A DNA stretch of 43,292 nt from a virus. Below are positions 7,528 to 14,950 of the stretch, piece by piece. The notes under the pieces are model-generated. The model was not told where the DNA came from. It ran no database searches and worked only from the letters and a program-made list of their open reading frames with translations. Numbering within the stretch: position 1 is the first letter of the stretch; each line of letters opens with the position of its first letter. The stretch spans positions 1-43,292 of the IMG/VR virus record IMGVR_UViG_3300043470_000187. One strand, written 5' to 3'. The position numbers and the translations under genes were made by a program.

Positions 7528-8406
7528 ATGACTGATCGTTCAAAGTTCGAACAGATGCTAGAGCATCTTGTTAATGAAGAAAGTGATAAAGCCAAAGAGC
7601 TTTTCCATCAACTAGTAGTTGAAAAATCTCGTGAAATCTACGAAAACATTTTAGCAGACGACTTCACAACTGAAGCCGACGGCGATGACGAGGAAGAAGA
7701 CGACCTTGAAGAAGCAACTAAAGACGAAGATGATGAAGATATGGAAGAAAGTTTTGGCTTTGCTGAAGGTGACGATGAAGAAGACACAGGTGACATTGGC
7801 GGCGACGCCGGTGACGACTTTGTAAGCGACATCGATGCTGGTGACGAAGGTGACGAAGAAGGCATGGGCGGCGAAGGCGATATTGAAGATCGCGTAGTTG
7901 ACCTAGAAGATGCACTTGACGACCTACGTGCCGAATTTGAAGCATTAATGGGCGACGAAGAAGGCGGCGACATGGGCGGAATGGACGACATGGGCGGCGA
8001 TGATATGGGTGCTGGCGACATGGGCGGAATGGACGACATGGGCGGCGAAGAAGAATTAGAAGACAGCTTCATGCGTGAGTACGTAGAGAAAGTTGGCAAC
8101 CCAAAGCATGGCGACAACGGTGCAAACACCAAGTCAGTTATGGCAAAAGCAAACAATATGGGCGGTACAACTGCTAATATCGTAAAAGGTGGTGAGAGCA
8201 CAACAGGCGGCACAAAAGGCGGCTTGTTAAATCCATCAACTAAAGAAGAAAACTTTGGTAACGTTAATGTCCCAGGCGGTAACGCAGGTAAGACAGCGTT
8301 TAAGAAGAAAGAAGCTGGACACGGCGCTGAGAAAAAAGCAACTGGCGACAATGGCGACAGAAGTGCTGATAGCCCGTTAAATGGCGCTCCTAGAAGAGCA
8401 AAGTAA
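7528..8406 (+). CDS. Acidic prohead core protein (gp67/gp68-like by position)
   Basis: A 292-aa, strongly acidic, Gly-rich protein. Residues 1-45 form a helical head with K-A-K-E-L-F-H-Q-L-V-V-E-K-S-R-E-I-Y, a motif I associate with head core proteins of aquatic T4-like phages. Residues about 50-115 are Asp/Glu-rich, 115-142 are a coiled-coil-like helix (V-V-D-L-E-D-A-L-D-D-L), and 143-178 are repeats of (G/D)-M-G-G-M-D-D. The last 110 residues are Gly/Asn/Lys-rich and basic at the end. In T4 the acidic gp67 and gp68 are minor prohead core proteins, removed or cut by gp21; this larger protein holds their place before gp21. Possible gp21 sites such as L-E-E/A and F-A-E/G are present. TTAGGAG precedes the ATG. 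It ends 10 bases before gp21. Confidence 0.75.
   Translation: MTDRSKFEQMLEHLVNEESDKAKELFHQLVVEKSREIYENILADDFTTEADGDDEEEDDLEEATKDEDDEDMEESFGFAEGDDEEDTGDIGGDAGDDFVSDIDAGDEGDEEGMGGEGDIEDRVVDLEDALDDLRAEFEALMGDEEGGDMGGMDDMGGDDMGAGDMGGMDDMGGEEELEDSFMREYVEKVGNPKHGDNGANTKSVMAKANNMGGTTANIVKGGESTTGGTKGGLLNPSTKEENFGNVNVPGGNAGKTAFKKKEAGHGAEKKATGDNGDRSADSPLNGAPRRAK
7966..8048 (+). repeat. Perfect 35-bp direct repeat inside the acidic core gene
   Basis: Bases 7966-8000 and 8014-8048 are identical over 35 bp, offset by 48 bp (16 codons), and encode the Gly-Asp-Met repeats. A multiple-of-three offset with no synonymous differences suggests a recent in-frame duplication. Confidence 0.85.
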
Positions 8407-8416
8407 GTAGATAAAG

Positions 8417-9043
8417 ATGAACTATCTTCGAGAAAACCTGAGTTTCGACCAAGCGAGAGTAGTCGTTGAATCCGATGGCGAGAATGGAAAGAACCTTTAC
8501 ATGAAGGGAATTTTCATTCAAGGCGACAAGAGGAATCAGAATCAGCGTGTTTATCCTGGAAGAGAGATTGCCAGGGCTGTCAAAACCCTGAACGATCAAA
8601 TTGCAGGTGGGTACTCAGTACTTGGCGAAGTAGATCATCCAGATGACTTAAGAATCAACCTTGACCGTGTGAGCCATATGATCACAGAAATGTGGATGGA
8701 TGGCGCAGACGGTTACGGAAAATTAAAAATCTTAGCAACACCTATGGGACAACTAGTGAAAACTATGTTAGAAAGTGGCGTGAAGTTAGGAGTATCAAGC
8801 CGCGGATCCGGAAATGTCAGCGATGGCAGTTCCGGTGAAGTATCAGATTTTGAGATTATCACAGTTGATGTGGTAGCTCAACCTAGTGCCCCTGGCGCAT
8901 ACCCTACACCAATTTATGAACACCTGATGAATAGTCGCGGTGGTTATAACAGCTTACGCATAGCGCAAGAGGTTAAAGGTGACCCTAAAGCACAAAAATA
9001 TCTCAAAGAGAGCTTATTAGGTATAATAAGCAAACTCCAATAA
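8417..9043 (+). CDS. gp21: Prohead core protease, T4 gp21 family (peptidase S77)
   Basis: A 208-aa protein matching the T4 prohead serine protease (T4 gp21 is 212 aa). Landmarks are N-L-Y-M-K-G-I-F-I-Q near residue 27, N-x-R-V-Y-P at 42-47, the probable catalytic His74 in L-G-E-V-D-H-P, S-H-M-I-T near 86, the probable nucleophile Ser127 or Ser128 in G-V-S-S-R-G-S-G, and D-V-V-A-Q-P-S-A-P-G-A near 151. It sits in the prohead core and, once the shell is complete, cuts scaffold, core and capsid proteins after Glu at (L/I)-x-E sites, then degrades itself. ATG 8417 lies 10 bases after the acidic core gene and 13 bases before gp22, in the same operon. The ribosome site is weak, so coupling with the upstream gene is likely. 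Confidence 0.93.
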   Translation: MNYLRENLSFDQARVVVESDGENGKNLYMKGIFIQGDKRNQNQRVYPGREIARAVKTLNDQIAGGYSVLGEVDHPDDLRINLDRVSHMITEMWMDGADGYGKLKILATPMGQLVKTMLESGVKLGVSSRGSGNVSDGSSGEVSDFEIITVDVVAQPSAPGAYPTPIYEHLMNSRGGYNSLRIAQEVKGDPKAQKYLKESLLGIISKLQ

Positions 9044-9056
9044 AGAGGAGAATCAC

Positions 9057-10151
9057 ATGTTGGACGCACTAAAGAATTTGTTTGAAAACAACGTGGTTTC
9101 GGAAGAGATCAAAGAATCTATTGAGGCTGCTTGGGAAGCTCGCATTGTCGAGAACCGCACACAAGTAACTCAACAGCTACGTGAAGAATTTGCTCAACGC
9201 TATGAACATGACCGTCAGGTTATGGTCGAAGCAATTGACCGCATGTTAGGCGATCAGTTGAAAGAGGAAATTCAGCAGTTTGTAGAAGATCGTAATCAAT
9301 TAGCAGAAGCTAAGGCAAAGTATGCAGTAAAAATGCACAACGATGCTAACCTAATGAAAGAGTTTGTTACTCGTCAATTAGCTAGTGAAGTTAAAGAATT
9401 ACACGAAGATCAAGTACAAATGGCTTCTAAGTTTCACACACTTGAGAAGTTTGTCGTAGAAGCTTTGGCTCAAGAAATCGCAGAGTTCCATACAGACAAG
9501 CAAGACATTGCAGAAATGAAGGTACGTTTGGTACGCGAAGGCCGTCAGGCACTAGCTTCCATGAAGGAACAATTCATTAAACGTGCAGCTACGTTGGTCG
9601 AGAATACAGTTGAAAAGACTCTTACCAAAGAGATTGGTCAATTGAAAGAAGACATCGAAGCAGCTCGTCGTAACGATTTTGGTCGTAAATTATTCGAAGC
9701 TTATGCAAGCGAATATCAAAACAGTTACTTAAACGAAAAATCAGAAACAGCTAAATTGCTCAAAGTCATAGACAAGAAAGATCTACAAGTTGCAGAGGCT
9801 CATCACGCTGTAGCACAAGCAACTCAGATCCTAGAAAGCAAGGAAGCACAAGTTAAAGCTCTAATGGAGAGCAAAGACCGTCAAGAAATTATGAATGAAT
9901 TAGTAGCACCTTTGGGCAACACCCAGAAAGCTATTATGACAGAATTACTTGAGAGTGTACAAACTGGCAAACTACGCAGTAGTTTTGACAAGTACCTTCC
10001 AGCAGTTATTGCTGGCGAAGCTCCACAGAAGAAGAAGGCACTAGTAGAGGCAAAAGAAGTCACAGGCAACAAAGAAACCCACAGCGTCGGTAGCAGCGAG
10101 CACGAAAGTAATATTTTCAATATGCGTCGTCTAGCTGGAATTAAACATTAA
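9057..10151 (+). CDS. gp22: Prohead scaffold (assembly core) protein, T4 gp22 family
   Basis: A 364-aa protein, almost entirely helical and rich in Glu, Gln, Lys and Ala, with heptad-like coiled coils from residue 10 to 300 (T4 gp22 is 269 aa). The C-terminus N-M-R-R-L-A-G-I is the conserved ending of T4-like scaffolds. It forms the core around which gp23 assembles and is destroyed by gp21 before packaging. Sites fitting the protease rule (L/I)-x-E before Ala occur at Glu84 (L-A-E/A), Glu214 (L-F-E/A) and Glu331 (L-V-E/A), with L-x-E/S sites at Glu260 and Glu299. AGAGGAG lies just upstream of the ATG, and the gene follows gp21 by 13 bases and precedes gp23 by 14. Confidence 0.9.
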   Translation: MLDALKNLFENNVVSEEIKESIEAAWEARIVENRTQVTQQLREEFAQRYEHDRQVMVEAIDRMLGDQLKEEIQQFVEDRNQLAEAKAKYAVKMHNDANLMKEFVTRQLASEVKELHEDQVQMASKFHTLEKFVVEALAQEIAEFHTDKQDIAEMKVRLVREGRQALASMKEQFIKRAATLVENTVEKTLTKEIGQLKEDIEAARRNDFGRKLFEAYASEYQNSYLNEKSETAKLLKVIDKKDLQVAEAHHAVAQATQILESKEAQVKALMESKDRQEIMNELVAPLGNTQKAIMTELLESVQTGKLRSSFDKYLPAVIAGEAPQKKKALVEAKEVTGNKETHSVGSSEHESNIFNMRRLAGIKH

Positions 10152-10165
10152 TTAGGAGAAAATAA

Positions 10166-11335
10166 ATGTCAGAACTACTAACAGGCCGTTGGGCAGAAAC
10201 AAAAGAAGCACTTCTTGAAGGCCTTCAAGGCACTAAGAGATCTGTAATGGCATCTACACTAGAGAACACACGTAAGTATCTAGCTGAGAGTGCAAGTACA
10301 GGTGCTACTTCTGCCGGAAACGTCGCAACATTAAATCGTGTGATCCTTCCAGTGATCAGACGTGTCATGCCAACAGTTATTGCTAACGAGTTGGTCGGTG
10401 TACAACCAATGACTGGACCAGTTGGTCAAATCCATACGCTACGTGTTCGCTACAGCGACACAGTTAGCGGCACATTTGGCGCTAACGCTGGTGAAGAAGC
10501 ACTAAGCCCATTCAAGATTGCTGAAGGTTATTCCGCAAGCAATGGCTCTGCTGCTACTGCTGCATCAACTGCATCCCTAGAAGGTGCGGCTGGTAAGCGT
10601 ATGAGCATCCAGATCTTGAAACAAACAGTTGAAGCTAAGACACGTAAGTTATCAGCTCGCTGGACATTCGAAGCTGCTCAAGATGCACAAGCCCAACAAG
10701 GTATTGACATCGAAGCAGAAATCATGGCTGCTCTTGCACAAGAGATCACAGCTGAGATTGACCAAGAAGTTCTTGGTTCTTTAGCAACTTTAGCTGGTTC
10801 ACAGAACTTGCAGGCTTATAACCAAGCTGCTGTTTCTGGTACTGCTACATTCGTTGGTGACGAACATGCTGCTCTTGCAGTTATGATCAACCGCGTTGCT
10901 AACACTATCGCCCAGCGTACACGTCGTGGTGCTGGTAACTGGGCAGTTGTAAGCCCAACAGCATTGACAGTTCTTCAGTCTGCTACTACAAGCGCATTCG
11001 CTCGTACAACAGAAGGCACATTCGAAGCACCTACAAACACTAAGTTTGTTGGTACATTGAACAATGCTATGAAGATCTATGTAAACACTTATGCACAGAA
11101 TGATGATGTATTAGTTGGTTACAAAGGTGCTAACGAAAGTGATGCAGCAGCATTCTATTGCCCATACATTCCATTGATGAGCAGTGGTGTTGTTCTAGAT
11201 CCAGCAACATTCGAACCAGTCGTATCATTCATGACACGTTATGGTTATGTAGAGTTAAGCAACACTGCTTCTTCTCTAGGTAATGCAGCTGACTATCTAG
11301 GCAAAGTTACATTAACTGGCCTAGCATTTAGCTAA
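10166..11335 (+). CDS. gp23: Major capsid protein, T4 gp23 family
   Basis: A 389-aa HK97-fold shell protein of the gp23 family. The N-terminal about 41 residues form a helical delta segment ending in K-Y-L-A-E/S, which fits gp21 cleavage after Glu41 (L-x-E); an earlier L-L-E/G lies at Glu18. Conserved stretches include N-R-V-I-L-P-V-I-R-R-V-M-P near residue 56, N-E-L-V-G-V-Q-P-M near 74, S-A-R-W-T-F-E-A-A-Q-D near 167, A-E-I-D-Q-E-V-L near 197, and F-M-T-R-Y-G near the end. T4 gp23 is 521 aa, so this copy is compact and little remains of the insertion domain. TTAGGAG precedes the ATG. A UUCG terminator follows 28 bases after the stop, closing the capsid operon. Confidence 0.95.
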   Translation: MSELLTGRWAETKEALLEGLQGTKRSVMASTLENTRKYLAESASTGATSAGNVATLNRVILPVIRRVMPTVIANELVGVQPMTGPVGQIHTLRVRYSDTVSGTFGANAGEEALSPFKIAEGYSASNGSAATAASTASLEGAAGKRMSIQILKQTVEAKTRKLSARWTFEAAQDAQAQQGIDIEAEIMAALAQEITAEIDQEVLGSLATLAGSQNLQAYNQAAVSGTATFVGDEHAALAVMINRVANTIAQRTRRGAGNWAVVSPTALTVLQSATTSAFARTTEGTFEAPTNTKFVGTLNNAMKIYVNTYAQNDDVLVGYKGANESDAAAFYCPYIPLMSSGVVLDPATFEPVVSFMTRYGYVELSNTASSLGNAADYLGKVTLTGLAFS

Positions 11336-11363
11336 TCAACTTACCGCAAGGTACGTTACTTAC

Positions 11364-11391
11364 AAAGGACTCTTCGGAGTCCTTTCTCTTT
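11364..11391 (+). terminator. UUCG-loop terminator after gp23
   Basis: AAAGGACTC (11364-11372), loop TTCG, GAGTCCTTT (11377-11385): a perfect 9-bp stem with the stable UUCG tetraloop, followed by the pyrimidine tail CTCTTT. It closes the capsid operon. Confidence 0.88.
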
Positions 11392-11395
11392 ATGT

Positions 11396-11403
11396 GATAA
11401 ATA
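11396..11403 (+). promoter_or_regulatory. Late promoter GATAAATA for the 400-aa virion protein
   Basis: GATAAATA immediately after the gp23 terminator restarts transcription near 11409, giving a leader of about 82 bases before ATG 11491. Confidence 0.65.
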
Positions 11404-11452
11404 CTTTGTATGATTTACACAGGGTAGATCTTATGCGGAAATCCAACCGCGT

Positions 11453-11476
11453 ACAGCCTAGAACGCTGTTTTTCTT
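11453..11476 (+). promoter_or_regulatory. Terminator-like hairpin in the leader of the 400-aa gene
   Basis: ACAGC (11453-11457), 7-base loop, GCTGT (11465-11469), then a T-run and CTT, ending directly at the AAGGAG ribosome site (11477-11482). A small GCGG/CCGC pair lies just upstream. The stem is only 5 bp, so attenuation or mRNA stabilisation is speculative. Confidence 0.35.
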
Positions 11477-11490
11477 AAGGAGAAATTAAA

Positions 11491-12693
11491 ATGGGACGTC
11501 CTTTAAATAAAAAATATTTTGGTAACCGCAACACAGGTTCCGCAAGCACCGCAGCTGATAATTCTATCGGTGGTGGAGCAGTTGCTAGTGTTACATTAAA
11601 CGCATTAGGCGCATATACAACTCGCCCAACAATTACATTTGCAGTGCCAACACTACCAGGTGGTGTTCGTGCTACTGGTACTATTACTTCTGAAGTTGTT
11701 AGTGCCGCAGTCAGCGGTACACAAACTCGTGCTTATCCAACAGCCGCAGCCGCAATTGGTTTCAATACTGCCGGTTCGACCTTTACAGCAACCGTAACCA
11801 GCGCCGCTCTAACAACTGTAGTTCGCGCAAGTGCTACAACAATAGGTTTTGATGCTGCCAGCGCAAACCTTGCCATAAGTGGTAACAGTATTCACATTAC
11901 AGGCGCAAGTATCACAGGTACATTATCAATTGGTGGTGTAGCAATTGCCGCTGGTCAAATTTATTATACAGGTGCTCCAAGTACCACTACATCAGCAACA
12001 TTGTATGCCACATATGCTGACGCAGTTTCTGCAACTAACCCATTAACTATTGTTGCTGGTACAGGCGTTGGCGGTGCAACATTTACACACGGTGTTACAT
12101 TTGGTGCAGTGACAGCATTAACTCCAGTTGCTCGTGGTTCATATGAAGCATTAGTTGCAAGCGGCGATGCTGTAGTTGCTACAGCTGGTGTAGGTTCTGG
12201 ACTAACAATCACTCCAACATATCGTGCTAAAGCAGTTGTCATTACAGAAGCAGGTTCTGGATACACAGCAGCACCAACACCGACATTTACACAATCAGTA
12301 ACAGCTACATCAGTTAACATGTTAGTTGACAGTGGTAACATTCGTACAACTGGAAATCAAGAAAATGCTATTTTGATGACAGCATTCTTAACTGGTGGAT
12401 CAGCATTACCAGTTGACATTATTAAACAAGTATCTACTAACCGTTTTAGAGTAACTGATGGTACACTTACTGGTATTGTTAAATTAACAGATTCATTAGC
12501 CAATGCCGCAGGTGAAGGCAGCGTTCGGTTACTTGACACAGATGGCGGCACATATTTTGCTACTAAACTTACAGCACGTAAAGCTGTTATTACTCGTGGC
12601 ACTGGCACACAAACAGCATTTGTTACAGGTACATCAGTTCCGTGGAACATGACTGCTGCAACTGCAACATCATTGTTAATCGATAACGCTTAA
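11491..12693 (+). CDS. Virion structural protein next to gp23 (400 aa; possible capsid decoration)
   Basis: A 400-aa, almost all-beta protein with much Thr, Ala, Gly, Val and Ser and very few charged residues. It starts M-G-R-P-L-N-K-K-Y-F-G, an N-terminus I associate with virion proteins of aquatic T4-like phages. Two G-x-Y-T-x-x-P-T-x-x-F units appear near residues 35-50 and 255-270; similar units occur in the giant fibre proteins. The C-terminal third has more mixed sequence (T-x-x-F-R-V-T-D-G-T, R-L-L-D-T-D-G-G-T-Y-F). Its own late promoter, strong AAGGAG site and position right after gp23 suggest an abundant virion part, perhaps a head decoration protein, but a tail or fibre part is equally open. 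No catalytic motif or signal peptide is visible. Confidence 0.75.
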   Translation: MGRPLNKKYFGNRNTGSASTAADNSIGGGAVASVTLNALGAYTTRPTITFAVPTLPGGVRATGTITSEVVSAAVSGTQTRAYPTAAAAIGFNTAGSTFTATVTSAALTTVVRASATTIGFDAASANLAISGNSIHITGASITGTLSIGGVAIAAGQIYYTGAPSTTTSATLYATYADAVSATNPLTIVAGTGVGGATFTHGVTFGAVTALTPVARGSYEALVASGDAVVATAGVGSGLTITPTYRAKAVVITEAGSGYTAAPTPTFTQSVTATSVNMLVDSGNIRTTGNQENAILMTAFLTGGSALPVDIIKQVSTNRFRVTDGTLTGIVKLTDSLANAAGEGSVRLLDTDGGTYFATKLTARKAVITRGTGTQTAFVTGTSVPWNMTAATATSLLIDNA

Positions 12694-12701
12694 TTAGGTC
12701 T

Positions 12702-12717
12702 GGGGACTTCGGTCCCC
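12702..12717 (+). terminator. GC-rich UUCG hairpin after the 400-aa gene
   Basis: GGGGAC, loop TTCG, GTCCCC: a perfect 6-bp stem. No T-run follows (TACTAAGG), so it may be a partial terminator or an mRNA 3'-end stabiliser; the next ribosome site lies a few bases downstream. Confidence 0.6.
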
Positions 12718-12732
12718 TACTAAGGATAATAG

Positions 12733-13812
12733 ATGTCAAAGATATTAAAAATTACCGATGGTGATTATAAGATTAAAACCAGAAACTATGGCAGTATCAC
12801 TTTAGATACTGGCATTGAAGTGGGTGAAGTAATTGTTACTGGTTCCTTGACAGTACGAGGGAATACAACAACAGTTAATTCTGAAACTTTAACTATTGTT
12901 GACCAACGTATTGAACTTAATGTTGGCGAATCTGGGCCGGGAGTAACAACTAAACCAACTGACACTAGTTTAGAGTCAGGAATTTTAATCCATCGTGGTG
13001 CTAATAATACTGCTGCTAGTAGAGATGTTCTAGTAGTGTTCAAAGAAGTAGAGCCAGGCTTCCCATCAACTGCCATTGCCGGGCGCGGCACAATACAATT
13101 CAAATATTCTAACGGCGATCCAGTTGCTATCAGCACTAACAGTATTAGTGTGCCAGGTAACGGAAATCTTGGATTGATTAATGCAGGTAATGGTTATGTT
13201 ACAGTATCTGGTACTACTAATTATGAACTCAATGCGTTTAGTTATACTGCATGGAATCTCGCTGGCAGTCCACGTGCAGCATATGCTATTCCTAACGCAT
13301 TGATAACAGTAGTTGACGATGACGTTATACCAAATGCAAAAGGTCTGGTGGACTTTGTTGATGCATCACTTTACTATTATAGAAGTCCTTTGCTATCAGA
13401 AGGCGATACTACAGTAAGAACATACGATGCCCAGGCACCTTTCTTAAATTCACCTAGTAGAATTGAGTTTACAGTTGACGGCAGTTTAAGAGGAAAATTT
13501 ATTGCCACAGGATTAGATGTTGATAATGTTAATATTTTTACAAATACTATTAATAACGCAACTAACAATTTAATTTTATCTGCTACAACTACTAATACTG
13601 TAGAAGTCAATGCATTGTTACAGTTAAATAATCAAGCAAGTGATATAACCGTAGCAGTAACAACTGCAACTCAAATATATACAAAAGCTGCTGAAGGTCC
13701 TGGACGTACTGGAATTTATTTTACCAACGATACAGCCTATGGAGCAAACGCATATAACAACGATGAATTAGTAAGTAAGAACAGAGCAGTATTGCTAAGT
13801 ATCTTACTATAA
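12733..13812 (+). CDS. Fibre-like virion structural protein (359 aa)
   Basis: A beta-rich 359-aa protein. The N-terminal third contains L-T-V-R-G-N-T-T-T-V-N-S-E-T-L followed by V-D-Q-R-I-E-L-N-V-G, a pattern I recognise from T4-like marine phage fibre proteins, where 'T-V-x-G-N-x-T' strands lead into a small beta domain. Then come S-G-I-L-I-H-R-G and a middle part without recognisable motifs. Near residues 270-290 is N-N-A-T-N-N-L-I-L-S-A, similar to the N-x-I-x-T-T...L-x-L-x-A repeats of the large fibres downstream. It probably forms a trimeric rod or attachment piece; no enzyme motif is seen. TAAGGA precedes the ATG, and the gene follows the UUCG hairpin, so it may be served by read-through. 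It ends 9 bases before the next gene. Confidence 0.75.
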   Translation: MSKILKITDGDYKIKTRNYGSITLDTGIEVGEVIVTGSLTVRGNTTTVNSETLTIVDQRIELNVGESGPGVTTKPTDTSLESGILIHRGANNTAASRDVLVVFKEVEPGFPSTAIAGRGTIQFKYSNGDPVAISTNSISVPGNGNLGLINAGNGYVTVSGTTNYELNAFSYTAWNLAGSPRAAYAIPNALITVVDDDVIPNAKGLVDFVDASLYYYRSPLLSEGDTTVRTYDAQAPFLNSPSRIEFTVDGSLRGKFIATGLDVDNVNIFTNTINNATNNLILSATTTNTVEVNALLQLNNQASDITVAVTTATQIYTKAAEGPGRTGIYFTNDTAYGANAYNNDELVSKNRAVLLSILL

Positions 13813-13821
13813 GGAAAGAAC

Positions 13822-14154
13822 ATGGCGATTAAAAATACAGCAATTCCAGCAACAACTGATACGGCAATTTATACTAGTAGCGGAAATAATGCTATTACAA
13901 CTATCATTGTATGCAATACTAATACAACTCCTACTACTGGAGATAGAACATTAACATTGTATGCAGTAGAACACTCTGGTGCAGCCGTAGGAACTCCTAG
14001 TACTGGAAATATGATAGTTCAAACTTTAACAATTCCTGCAGGGGATACTATAAGTTTTGATCAAGAAAAAATGGTGTTAGCTGACTTTGATAGTGTTGTA
14101 GCTTATGCCAGCGGAACTGGAATAACAGCAACAGTAAGTACATTACCGGTATAA
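13822..14154 (+). CDS. Small beta-sandwich virion protein (110 aa)
   Basis: A 110-aa beta-rich protein starting M-A-I-K-N-T-A-I-P-A-T-T-D-T. It has alternating hydrophobic strands, including T-L-T-I-P-A-G-D-T-I-S-F-D and a closing V-V-A-Y-A-S-G-T-G-I-T-A-T-V. The general plan (a T-T-D-T-A-I-Y-T opening strand, an I-I-V-C-N-T strand and a later P-A-G-D strand) resembles the 109-aa protein at 24966, which may be a distant paralog. It probably decorates or links a fibre. AAGGAAAG precedes the ATG, and the next gene begins 4 bases after its stop. The name rests on context only. Confidence 0.65.
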   Translation: MAIKNTAIPATTDTAIYTSSGNNAITTIIVCNTNTTPTTGDRTLTLYAVEHSGAAVGTPSTGNMIVQTLTIPAGDTISFDQEKMVLADFDSVVAYASGTGITATVSTLPV

Positions 14155-14158
14155 GACA

Positions 14159-14917
14159 ATGAGATTTTTAAAAACGTTAACACTCAATCGTAGATCAGTT
14201 TATGATGACAGATTAGCTATCAATACTGATAGCGAAGTCATTATGAATACTACTGCGTCACTGTTAGTACCTTACGGAACTACTGGCGAACGTACTAGTG
14301 ACGTTAACGGCATGGTCCGATACAATGCCACTACGAAAGAATTTGAAGGATATCAAGGCGGCGTAGCAGGAGCAACAGGTGGAGGTCAATGGCGTCCTTT
14401 TAGATTTAAAGAACCTAATGGTGTTGTTTTACAAGATGTTGGACCAGCTGATGGACCAACGGATACTCAAACTGTATTTGGTCCATTAACGCCTGATCCA
14501 TTTTTATACGCTACCCACCAATCTGATATAGATACAAATTCAGTACTGTACCCTTCAGGTTGGGTTGCTGGCCAAATGGCTAAAAATATACTAGTAATTA
14601 CTGAAACTATTGTGCAACTAGGTGGTGTAAACTTTAACATTGTACAAGATCCAACTACTACTGGAACAGGCGATGAAATTACAACCGGTGCATTTGTAGA
14701 CGGCGTTGAGTATGTAATTACTAATGTAGGCGATACCGACTTCATTGCATTGGGTGCAAGTGCAAATACAGTTGGGGTCGTTTTCACTACTGCACCAGCA
14801 AGCGGTGGTGGCAACGGCACTACAGGTAAAGTAAGAAAGACAGGCACATACTTAGAGTTTTACACTGCGGTTCCTGCAGGCCGTTCTGTGCATATTATTC
14901 ACAACCTAAACCAATAA
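14159..14917 (+). CDS. Fibre-associated virion protein (252 aa)
   Basis: A 252-aa protein. Residues about 10-80 carry the unit V-P-Y-G-T-T-G-E-R, G-M-V-R-Y-N-A-T-T-K-E-F-E-G-Y and G-G-Q-W-R-P-F, which is also found at the C-terminal parts of the two large fibres downstream (P-V-G-T-T-x-x-R-P, F-R-F-N-S-T-D). This unit is common near fibre tips. A second part (about 175-230) contains G-V-E-Y-V-I-T-N-V-G-D-T-D-F-I-A-L-G-A, a small beta domain known from many phage virion proteins. The last residues read G-R-S-V-H-I-I-H-N-L-N-Q. No clear ribosome site precedes the ATG, which lies 4 bases after the previous stop, so coupling is likely. Its exact place in the virion is unknown. Confidence 0.7.
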   Translation: MRFLKTLTLNRRSVYDDRLAINTDSEVIMNTTASLLVPYGTTGERTSDVNGMVRYNATTKEFEGYQGGVAGATGGGQWRPFRFKEPNGVVLQDVGPADGPTDTQTVFGPLTPDPFLYATHQSDIDTNSVLYPSGWVAGQMAKNILVITETIVQLGGVNFNIVQDPTTTGTGDEITTGAFVDGVEYVITNVGDTDFIALGASANTVGVVFTTAPASGGGNGTTGKVRKTGTYLEFYTAVPAGRSVHIIHNLNQ

Positions 14918-14925
14918 CAATCTAC

Positions 14926-14933
14926 TATAAATA
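14926..14933 (+). promoter_or_regulatory. Late promoter, perfect TATAAATA, for the first large fibre
   Basis: An exact match to the T4 late element. A start near 14939 leaves a 12-base leader with GGAG (14941-14944) before ATG 14951. Confidence 0.75.
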
Positions 14934-14950
14934 GTGTATTGGAGCTGAAT

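Noticed and set aside
7638-8351. 237-codon open frame antisense to the acidic core gene
   Set aside because: Ser/Pro-rich product is the mirror of an Asp/Gly-rich codon pattern; no ribosome site or promoter, and the plus-strand gene has clear family features.
14939-14950. TTG at 14939 as start of the first large fibre
   Set aside because: It coincides with the predicted transcription start and lies upstream of GGAG; ATG 14951 has proper spacing and matches the paralog N-terminus.
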